A DNA stretch of 6,681 nucleotides from Parafilimonas sp. (GTDB taxonomy: Bacteria; Bacteroidota; Bacteroidia; Chitinophagales; Chitinophagaceae): assembly GCA_025927795.1 (NCBI GenBank), contig JAICKT010000249.1, forward strand, positions 1 to 6,681. Reading direction: 5' to 3'. Under the pieces are notes generated by a model. The model ran no database searches. It worked only from the letters and a program-made list of their open reading frames with translations, and was not told the origin of the DNA. This document shows, piece after piece, positions 1 to 6,340 of the stretch (positions are counted from its first letter, which is position 1; each line of letters begins with the position of its first letter). The position numbers and the translations under genes are program-made.

Positions 1-321
1 AATTGTATGCAAACTGTTTTAGATGATAGCAAGCATTTAAAAAACTTTAAATGGTTTTCTTTTGAAGGTTTTATTGAAAATATTGAAGAAAAAACAAAAG
101 AGTTATGCTCTTTCCTCGAACTTCCCTTTGAAGAATCTATGTTGCCTGCAGCTGACCAGTCAATTCCTTTTGGAACTAAATATACTGAGCGTTGGTTTCC
201 GGTTAAAAAAACAGTGAATGAAAAATATATTCATAAAATCCCATCGCGTTATTTTGATTGGGCAGAAGCATATCTTGGTGATGTAGCTTCATTATTTGGA
301 TATTATCACCCAAAAAAATAG
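1..321 (+). CDS. Probable sulfotransferase, C-terminal fragment (5'-truncated by window edge)
   Basis: The reading frame is open to the left edge (the first codons read Asn-Cys before the first Met at 7), so the true start lies upstream and only the last 106 residues are visible. What remains matches the C-terminal part of PAPS-dependent sulfotransferases. A W-F-S-F-E-G-F strand (residues 18-24) stands where these enzymes carry a YED-L-like strand. It is followed by a helix ending in FLELPFEESML (38-48), comparable to the FLGLPF element of the family. The tail LGDVASLFGY (92-101) is also typical. The PAPS-binding loops would lie upstream and cannot be checked. By family knowledge such an enzyme transfers sulfate from PAPS to a sugar hydroxyl or another acceptor. 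Its place 25 bases ahead of sugar-modifying genes suggests a polysaccharide or its precursor as acceptor. The family call rests on C-terminal pattern only, and the acceptor is unknown. Confidence 0.62.
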   Translation, partial: NCMQTVLDDSKHLKNFKWFSFEGFIENIEEKTKELCSFLELPFEESMLPAADQSIPFGTKYTERWFPVKKTVNEKYIHKIPSRYFDWAEAYLGDVASLFGYYHPKK

Positions 322-346
322 TTTAAAGAAAGAAGAATAATATTAA

Positions 347-2455
347 ATGAAACAGATTATACAAGATCTTAAAACGGGCAAAACGATACTGGAAGATGTA
401 CCGGCACCAATGATAAAATCAGGTCACGTTTTAATTAAAACTACGCATTCACTTGTATCACTCGGTACAGAAAGAATGCTGGTTGAATTTGGGAAAGCTA
501 ATCTTATAAATAAAGCAAGACAACAGCCAGATAAAGTAAAACAGGTTTTAGCAAAAATTAAATCTGAAGGTCTGATGCCAACACTTGAAGCTGTTTTTAA
601 TAAACTCGGGCAACCGCTCCCTTTAGGTTATTGCAATGCGGGTAAGGTAATTGCTCTTGGTGAAGGTGTAACAAAATTTAATATTGGTGATCGTGTTGCA
701 TCAAATGGGCATCATGCAGAATATGTATTAGTGTCTGAAAATTTGGTTGCAGCAATTCCTGCGAATGTGTCAGATGAAGAAGCAACGTTTACTGTAATTG
801 GTTCAATTGGCTTGCAGGGAATTCGTTTGTGTAATCCAACATTCGGAGAAACAATTGTAGTTGTAGGTCTTGGTTTGGTAGGATTAATTACAGCAGAATT
901 ATTGCAGGCCAATGGTTGCAAAGTAATAGGTATAGATGTAGATGATAGCAAAATTGCATTGGCAGAACAAAAGGGAATTGTAGGCATTAATTCAAAACAG
1001 CATGATGTTGTAAAATTTGTAAAAGAAAAAACAAATGAAGCCGGCGCTGATGGTGTTATTATTACTGCATCAGCAAAGAGCGATGATATTATTGCACAAG
1101 CTGCCCAAATGAGCCGCAAAAGAGGGCGCATTATCCTGGTTGGTGTAATTGGTTTAAACTTGAGCCGCGCAGATTTTTATGAAAAAGAATTAAGCTTTCA
1201 GGTATCTTGTTCTTATGGACCCGGAAGATATGATGATGATTATGAAAAATATGGAAATGATTACCCGCTACCTTATGTGCGGTGGACTGAAAATAGAAAT
1301 TTTCAGGCGATACTCGAAGCCATATCCACTGGCAAACTTGATGTAAAATCATTAATTACTGAACGCATACCACTAAACGATTTTAATAACATTTATGAAA
1401 ACATTGGTAACAAAAATTCCATTGCGTCTTTATTGATATATCCTGAAACTGCCGACAACAGTTCTGTGATTAATATTCCGTCAGCTAATTTCAAAAAAGA
1501 AAGAGGCGGTATTGGTGTTATCGGTGCAGGAAATTTTTCTTCGAGCACCATGTTGCCGGCGTTAAAAAAGGCAAATGCAAATTTGGTGATCATTGCAAGT
1601 GCAGGCGGGGTTACAAGCACAGCTTTAGCAAAAAAATATTCCATCGCAAAAAGCACAACCAATTATAAAGAAGTTATTGATGATACTGACGTTGACCTTG
1701 TGATTATTACGACGCGGCATAACCTGCATGCGCCATTAGTTGCAGAAGCGCTTAAAAATAAAAAGCATGTTTTTGTTGAAAAGCCGCTTGCACTTAATGC
1801 AGAAGAATTGAATAAAATCATTGAAGCTTATGATGGAACAACAACATTAACAGTTGGATTTAACCGAAGATTTTCTCCACATGTACAAAAAATAAAACAG
1901 TTTACGCAAGGCACCGAAATGAACGTTATTGCAACCATGAATGCAGGGTTTATTGAAGCTAATTCATGGGTGCATGATATGCGTTCAGGAGGCGGAAGAA
2001 TTATTGGCGAAGCTTGTCATTATATTGATTTGATAAGTTTTATTACAGGCAGTCAGGTAACAGAAGTTTGTATGAATGCGATGGGCAATCATCCTGCTGA
2101 GAACACAGATAACGCTTCTATATTGTTGCATTATGAAAATGGAAGCACAGGTGTAATCAATTATTTTTCAAACGGCTCAAAGTCTTATTCAAAAGAAAGA
2201 TTGGAAATTTATTTTCAGGGCAAAACAATTATACTTGACAATTTCAGAACAACAACCGGTTATGGATTTAAAAACTTTTCAAATTTGAAATCAAAAATTG
2301 ATAAAGGTCATACCGCACAATTTAAACTATTGAAAGAGCGACTGGAAAATGGTGGCGCATCGCTCATTCCTTTTGATGAATTGATTAATACTGCAAAAGC
2401 AAGTTTTGCAGCCCTTGAAAGTTTAAAAAATAAAAGCTGGATAAAAATTAATTAA
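347..2455 (+). CDS. Bi-domain oxidoreductase: zinc-less MDR dehydrogenase fused to Gfo/Idh/MocA dehydrogenase
   Basis: The protein has 702 residues in two modules. Residues 1 to about 365 form an alcohol-dehydrogenase-like (MDR) module, with a GroES-like part and then a Rossmann fold: GLGLVG at 174-179 and Asp197 ending the second strand, which favours NAD(H). Where zinc MDRs have the catalytic CGTD, this one reads LGTE (39-42), and no four-cysteine structural zinc lobe is visible, so the module is probably zinc-free. SYGPGRYDDDYE (289-300) followed by YVRWTENRN (310-318) is characteristic of this fused family. Residues about 387-702 form a Gfo/Idh/MocA module with GAGNFS (393-398), EKP (478-480), FNRRFSP (505-511) and GGGRIIGEACHYIDL (548-562), in which His558 and Glu555 stand in the usual active-site region. 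The ATG at 347 gives the normal family N-terminus (MKQIIQDLKTGKT). The substrate is unknown; the context suggests a nucleotide sugar or polysaccharide-linked sugar. The protein should be cytoplasmic. Confidence 0.9.
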   Translation: MKQIIQDLKTGKTILEDVPAPMIKSGHVLIKTTHSLVSLGTERMLVEFGKANLINKARQQPDKVKQVLAKIKSEGLMPTLEAVFNKLGQPLPLGYCNAGKVIALGEGVTKFNIGDRVASNGHHAEYVLVSENLVAAIPANVSDEEATFTVIGSIGLQGIRLCNPTFGETIVVVGLGLVGLITAELLQANGCKVIGIDVDDSKIALAEQKGIVGINSKQHDVVKFVKEKTNEAGADGVIITASAKSDDIIAQAAQMSRKRGRIILVGVIGLNLSRADFYEKELSFQVSCSYGPGRYDDDYEKYGNDYPLPYVRWTENRNFQAILEAISTGKLDVKSLITERIPLNDFNNIYENIGNKNSIASLLIYPETADNSSVINIPSANFKKERGGIGVIGAGNFSSSTMLPALKKANANLVIIASAGGVTSTALAKKYSIAKSTTNYKEVIDDTDVDLVIITTRHNLHAPLVAEALKNKKHVFVEKPLALNAEELNKIIEAYDGTTTLTVGFNRRFSPHVQKIKQFTQGTEMNVIATMNAGFIEANSWVHDMRSGGGRIIGEACHYIDLISFITGSQVTEVCMNAMGNHPAENTDNASILLHYENGSTGVINYFSNGSKSYSKERLEIYFQGKTIILDNFRTTTGYGFKNFSNLKSKIDKGHTAQFKLLKERLENGGASLIPFDELINTAKASFAALESLKNKSWIKIN

Positions 2456-2457
2456 GA

Positions 2458-3552
2458 ATGCTGATAGATATTATAGCCGGTGCCCGACCTAATTTTATGA
2501 AGATTGCGCCAATTATTGAAAGCATTCAGCAAGCGCAGAAAAAAAATTTTGATATACGTTACAGGCTTGTGCATACAGGGCAGCATTATGATAAAAACAT
2601 GAGTGGAAATTTTTTTGAAGAATTGGGTATTCCTGAACCTGATATAAACCTTGAAGCAGGCGGTGGTACACAGGCAGAACAAACTGCAGCCATTATGATT
2701 CGTTACGAAAAAGTACTAATGGAAAATAGACCAAACCTTGTTTTGGTTGTAGGTGATGTTACGTCAACAATGGCTTGCGCTATCACTGCAAAAAAAATGA
2801 ACAATATAAAAGTGGTGCATGTGGAAGCCGGCATCCGTTCAGGCGATCTTAACATGCCTGAAGAAATAAACCGGATGGTTACCGATTGTATAACAGATTA
2901 TTTTTTCACAACGTCAGCAACTGCAAATGAAAATTTAAAGAAAGCAGGAATTGAAGATGAAAGAATTTTTTTTGTTGGCAATACCATGATTGATACTTTA
3001 TACAGACAAATGCCAAAATTTAAACAGCCAGAAATTTGGAGAAGTGTTTCGTTGGAAGAAAAAAATTATTTAGTGTTAACGCTTCATCGGCCTGCCAATG
3101 TTGATGATGCAGAAAATCTAAAATTGCTGATCGAAACAATCATTGAAAATTCAAGAAATATTCCGATAATCTTTCCCGTGCATCCGCGTACTAATAAGTT
3201 GTTGCAGCAAATTGGCATCAATACAAAAAATTTATGCTTAACTGCACCTTTAAGCTATCTTGAATTTAACTATCTCGTTAAACATTCAAAAGCTGTTATT
3301 ACAGATTCCGGCGGAATTACCGAAGAAACAACTGTAATGAATATTCCCTGCATCACTTTGCGAAATAGCACTGAACGTCCTGAAACATGCACCATTGGTA
3401 CAAATGAACTAATTGGAACTAATGCAGCGGCAATTAAACCAGTATTAGCTAAATTGTTTGAAGGCAAATGGAAACAGGGAAAAATTCCTCCGTTGTGGGA
3501 TGGTAAAACTTCAGAAAGAATTGTTGATATTTTATTGAATAAGATATTTTAA
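2458..3552 (+). CDS. wecB: UDP-N-acetylglucosamine 2-epimerase, non-hydrolysing (WecB family)
   Basis: This 364-residue cytoplasmic enzyme has the normal length for non-hydrolysing 2-epimerases, which interconvert UDP-GlcNAc and UDP-ManNAc. Family landmarks occur in order: GARPNFMKIAPI at 8-19, HTGQHYD at 39-45, VVGDVTST at 97-104 (Asp100), HVEAGIRS at 121-128 (Glu123), MPEEINR at 133-139 (Glu135 or Glu136), LHRPANVD at 209-216 (His210), TDSGGITEE at 282-290 and RNSTERPE at 302-309. Asp100, Glu123, one of Glu135/136 and His210 probably correspond to the catalytic Asp95, Glu117, Glu131 and His213 of E. coli WecB, so the enzyme looks intact. The GARPNF start and LHRPANVD motif place it in a subgroup distinct from E. 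coli WecB (GTRPEA). A related substrate such as UDP-GlcNAc3NAcA, used by WbpI, is therefore possible. It starts 2 bases after the upstream stop, so coupled translation is likely. The symbol is given for the family, not for proven substrate. Confidence 0.93.
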   Translation: MLIDIIAGARPNFMKIAPIIESIQQAQKKNFDIRYRLVHTGQHYDKNMSGNFFEELGIPEPDINLEAGGGTQAEQTAAIMIRYEKVLMENRPNLVLVVGDVTSTMACAITAKKMNNIKVVHVEAGIRSGDLNMPEEINRMVTDCITDYFFTTSATANENLKKAGIEDERIFFVGNTMIDTLYRQMPKFKQPEIWRSVSLEEKNYLVLTLHRPANVDDAENLKLLIETIIENSRNIPIIFPVHPRTNKLLQQIGINTKNLCLTAPLSYLEFNYLVKHSKAVITDSGGITEETTVMNIPCITLRNSTERPETCTIGTNELIGTNAAAIKPVLAKLFEGKWKQGKIPPLWDGKTSERIVDILLNKIF

Positions 3553-5133
3553 ATGATGCGTAAAATTTTTTTGCTGTGGCAGACTGTAAAATATCTTAAA
3601 GCAAAACAAATCATTTATCAACTCTGGTATAAAATAAAACCCAAAAAAACATTAGCGTACTATAAAAAAGCCTTAATTAATTTTTCGCCTTTACAATTTT
3701 CCATTAATTATTTTTCAGAGGAGTGCTGTAAAGGAAATTTGGTTTTTAAATTTTTAAATAGAGAACATCAATTTCAAAATAATATTGATTGGAATTTTCA
3801 GGAATATGGAAAACTGTGGAATTATAACTTACAATATTTTAATTTTCTTCACCAAAAAAATGTAAATGATGAACAAAAAAAATATTGGTTAAAAGATATT
3901 GCCGCATGGTTGTATTCAGGTAAAATATTATTAGAGCCTTATCCTGTTTCGTTACGCGCAATAAATACTATCCGTTATTTATCTTATCATTCATCAAACG
4001 AAAAATTCATTGTTGAATCATTGTATGCACAGTTAAATTATCTATACCACAATTTCGAGTTTCATTTGTTGGGCAATCATTTATTCGAAAATGCATTTGC
4101 GCTTTTAATGGGTGGTGAGGTATTTAATGAAAACAAGTGGAGTTCAAAAGCAAAATCAATACTTATAAAAGAATTAAAAGAACAATTATTAAATGATGGC
4201 GGTCATTTTGAACAGAGTGTAATGTATCATCAAATAATAACATTTAGAATTTTAGAATTAGCAGACTGGTATAAAAAAACAAAAAATGCAGATGCTGTTT
4301 TTTTTAAATTTATTGAAGCCACTGCAATTAAAATGTTAGACTGGCTGAAAACAATAAGTTTTAAAAATGGCGATATGCCGCTTTTAAATGACAGTGCGAA
4401 TGGTATAACCTTTACATCAAATGAGCTTTTTTCTTTTTCAGATATTTTAAAATTACCTGAACCAAAATTTATTTCTTTAAAAGATTCTGGATACAGAAAA
4501 TATTATAATGATGATTATGAATGTATAATAGATGTCGGCAGTATTGCTGCATGGTATCAACCCGGCCACAGTCATGCAGATGCACTTTCATTCATTTTAC
4601 AGCATAAGAATATTCCGGTTATTACTGATGTTGGTATTTCAACTTATGATGCAGGCGAAACAAGAAATTATGAACGCTCTACTGCTGCACACAATACCGT
4701 AACAATTAATCATACAAACCAATCTGAAATGTGGGGAAGTTTCAGAGTTGGTGAAAGGGCTGATGTGAAAATTGTTAATGAAACAGCATCTTCGTTAGAA
4801 GCTTTTCATAATGGGTACAAAAAATATAACGCAATTCATAAAAGAGAATTCTCTTTTAATGAAAACTTAATAAAAATTGTTGATTTTATTGAAAGCTCAA
4901 AAAAATTTTTAGCCACATCTTATTTGCATTTTCATCCAAACTGTTTTGTAAAACACGAAAAGAATGTTGTTACAGTTAATGATATAACTTTTTCTTTTGA
5001 AGGAATAGAAACCATCAAGCTTGGTTCATACAAATTTGCACAAGGATTTAATAAATGCGTTGATGGAAAAGTTTTAAGTATTGAATTTTATCATTCGCTT
5101 AAAACAACAATAAATTTAAGTAATAACGGTTAG
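3553..5133 (+). CDS. Heparinase II/III family protein (polysaccharide-lyase fold), no signal peptide
   Basis: The protein has 526 residues. Its N-terminus (WQTVKYLKAKQIIYQLWYKI, 9-28) is basic and aromatic, not a signal peptide, and matches the opening of heparinase-like proteins found in polysaccharide-synthesis loci. Residues about 80-300 should form the alpha/alpha toroid, with LLGNHLFEN (172-180; Asn175, His176) and DGGHFEQSVMYHQ (215-227; His218, Glu220, Tyr225, His226). Residues about 320-510 should form the beta-sandwich, with PGHSHADALSF (337-347; His339, His341), RNYERSTAAHNTV (371-383) and EMWGSFRVGERA (392-403). The Asn/His, Tyr and His groups correspond in pattern to catalytic residues of heparinase II and PL17 alginate lyases, so activity looks possible. 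The family cleaves uronic-acid-containing glycans by beta-elimination; here it may trim, edit or process a polymer or precursor. A second ATG at 3556 is an equally possible start. The first part of the gene is markedly AT-richer than its neighbours. The substrate and true cellular location are unknown. Confidence 0.88.
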   Translation: MMRKIFLLWQTVKYLKAKQIIYQLWYKIKPKKTLAYYKKALINFSPLQFSINYFSEECCKGNLVFKFLNREHQFQNNIDWNFQEYGKLWNYNLQYFNFLHQKNVNDEQKKYWLKDIAAWLYSGKILLEPYPVSLRAINTIRYLSYHSSNEKFIVESLYAQLNYLYHNFEFHLLGNHLFENAFALLMGGEVFNENKWSSKAKSILIKELKEQLLNDGGHFEQSVMYHQIITFRILELADWYKKTKNADAVFFKFIEATAIKMLDWLKTISFKNGDMPLLNDSANGITFTSNELFSFSDILKLPEPKFISLKDSGYRKYYNDDYECIIDVGSIAAWYQPGHSHADALSFILQHKNIPVITDVGISTYDAGETRNYERSTAAHNTVTINHTNQSEMWGSFRVGERADVKIVNETASSLEAFHNGYKKYNAIHKREFSFNENLIKIVDFIESSKKFLATSYLHFHPNCFVKHEKNVVTVNDITFSFEGIETIKLGSYKFAQGFNKCVDGKVLSIEFYHSLKTTINLSNNG

Positions 5134-5143
5134 TTTAATAAGC

Positions 5144-6340
5144 ATGCAGATTTTATATTTCTATCAATACTTCTCAACATCAAAAGGTTCATGGGGAACG
5201 CGTGTATATGAATTTGCAAAAGAATGGGTAAGTCAGGGGCACGAGGTAACTGTAGTTTCCAGTATTTACAGCAAGTCAGACCTGCGGGCAAAAAGATTTA
5301 TAGAAGATCAATATTTTGAAGGTATACATGTTAAAGTGCTGAAAATTTTTATTGATAATAAACAATCTCTTTTTAAACGTATTTGGTCTTTTGTTGCATA
5401 TAGTGTTGTATCAAGCTATTTTGCTTTAACGCTTAAAGCGGATGTTGTAATTGCATCATCAGGCCCTATTACAGTTGGATTACCTGGTTTAATTGCAAAA
5501 TATTTTAGAGGAAGAAGACTAATTTTTGAAACGAGAGATTTATGGCCAGAGGGAGCAATAGAATTAGGTATCATAAAAAATAAATGGTCAAAAAAATTTG
5601 CTTACTGGTTTGAAAGAAAAAGTTACGCTGCATCTTCTTTCATCATAACATTATCACCAGGAATGACCCAGAACATTAAAAAAAGGTTCGGCTTCACAAA
5701 AATTGACGATGTAACAAATGCAGCAAATATCAGATTGTTTTCAACGCCTGCACTATTTCAACCTTCCATAGTTAAATCTAAAACTTATGCAATTTATACA
5801 GGCAACATTGGAATGGTTAATAATTCATATTGGTTATACAATGCATCCAAATGCTTAAAGCTTAAAGGCAGAGAGGACATAAACATTTTACTTATTGGTG
5901 AAGGGCAGCAGGCCGCAGAATTAGATGGTCTTGCAAAAAAAGAAAAAGTAAAAAACTTCATTCATTTAAACTTGATGCCAAAAGACAAATTGGTATCATA
6001 CATACAAAATGCATTTGTTTCTTTGGTTCCATTAAAAGGAACTCCTGTTTTAGACACGTCATCACCCAACAAGTTTTTTGAATCATTAGCAGCAGGCATT
6101 CCGGTAATACAAAACACGCAAGGGTGGATGAAAGATTTTTTAATGGAACATGAAGTTGGTTTTACGCTTGACCCCGATGATCCCGAACAATTAGCAGACA
6201 AATTAATATGGATGCATGATAATCCTGAAGCCGCATCAGCAATGGGCGCAAAAGGGCTGATTATTGCGCAAAAGTTTTTCGATAAAAATTATCTTGCAAA
6301 CAAAATGCTTAATATAATAAAACAGGTTCATGAATCATGA
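5144..6340 (+). CDS. Glycosyltransferase family 4 protein, WbuB-like
   Basis: The protein has 398 residues, the usual length for a two-domain GT-B retaining glycosyltransferase. The N-terminal acceptor domain begins YFYQYFSTSKGSWGTR (5-20) and continues through GHEVTVVSS (32-40). A hydrophobic stretch at about 80-118 suggests contact with the membrane. RDLWPEGAIELG (131-142) is a hallmark of the WbuB-like group. The C-terminal nucleotide-sugar domain (Glyco_trans_1) has YTGNIGMVNN (218-227), LLIGEGQQ (249-256) and SPNKFFESLAAGIPVI (307-322), in which Glu313 lies in the conserved E-x7-E region that contacts the donor. WbuB proteins are annotated as L-FucNAc transferases in O-antigen loci. No FucNAc synthesis genes are visible here, so donor and acceptor remain open; a ManNAc-derived sugar from the upstream epimerase is one possibility. 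It starts 10 bases after the heparinase-like gene and its end overlaps the next gene by 11 bases. It probably acts on a lipid-linked intermediate at the inner membrane face. Confidence 0.9.
   Translation: MQILYFYQYFSTSKGSWGTRVYEFAKEWVSQGHEVTVVSSIYSKSDLRAKRFIEDQYFEGIHVKVLKIFIDNKQSLFKRIWSFVAYSVVSSYFALTLKADVVIASSGPITVGLPGLIAKYFRGRRLIFETRDLWPEGAIELGIIKNKWSKKFAYWFERKSYAASSFIITLSPGMTQNIKKRFGFTKIDDVTNAANIRLFSTPALFQPSIVKSKTYAIYTGNIGMVNNSYWLYNASKCLKLKGREDINILLIGEGQQAAELDGLAKKEKVKNFIHLNLMPKDKLVSYIQNAFVSLVPLKGTPVLDTSSPNKFFESLAAGIPVIQNTQGWMKDFLMEHEVGFTLDPDDPEQLADKLIWMHDNPEAASAMGAKGLIIAQKFFDKNYLANKMLNIIKQVHES

Noticed and set aside
7..9. ATG at 7 as the true start of the first gene
   Set aside because: The frame continues upstream to the window edge, and the peptide begins in the middle of a sulfotransferase-like C-terminal region, so this Met is most likely internal.
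249..298. Bacteroidota-type promoter (TTTG ... TAnnTTTG) ahead of the bi-domain gene
   Set aside because: TATTTTG at 250-256 and TATTTG near 293-298 are each short of the -7 consensus, and both lie within the sulfotransferase coding sequence. Such strings are expected by chance in this AT-rich DNA.
322..346. Terminator or separate regulatory site in the first intergenic gap
   Set aside because: The gap is 25 bases of A-rich sequence with no inverted repeat. A purine-rich AGAAAGAAGA about 10 bases before ATG 347 may help initiation but is not a clear Shine-Dalgarno motif.
22..952. Short direct repeat (GATGATAGCAA) near 22 and near 941
   Set aside because: Both copies encode Asp-Asp-Ser-Lys within unrelated proteins. 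The match is short and isolated, so it looks coincidental.
712..1662. Open frames on the minus strand opposite the bi-domain oxidoreductase
   Set aside because: They lie entirely opposite a well-supported gene, show no recognisable domain, and have compositions expected from the antisense of conserved coding sequence.
2539..2550. Run of eight A followed by four T in wecB as a programmed frameshift or phase-variable site
   Set aside because: The gene is intact across the run, no alternative downstream frame of interest is visible, and similar A and T runs are frequent throughout this AT-rich window.
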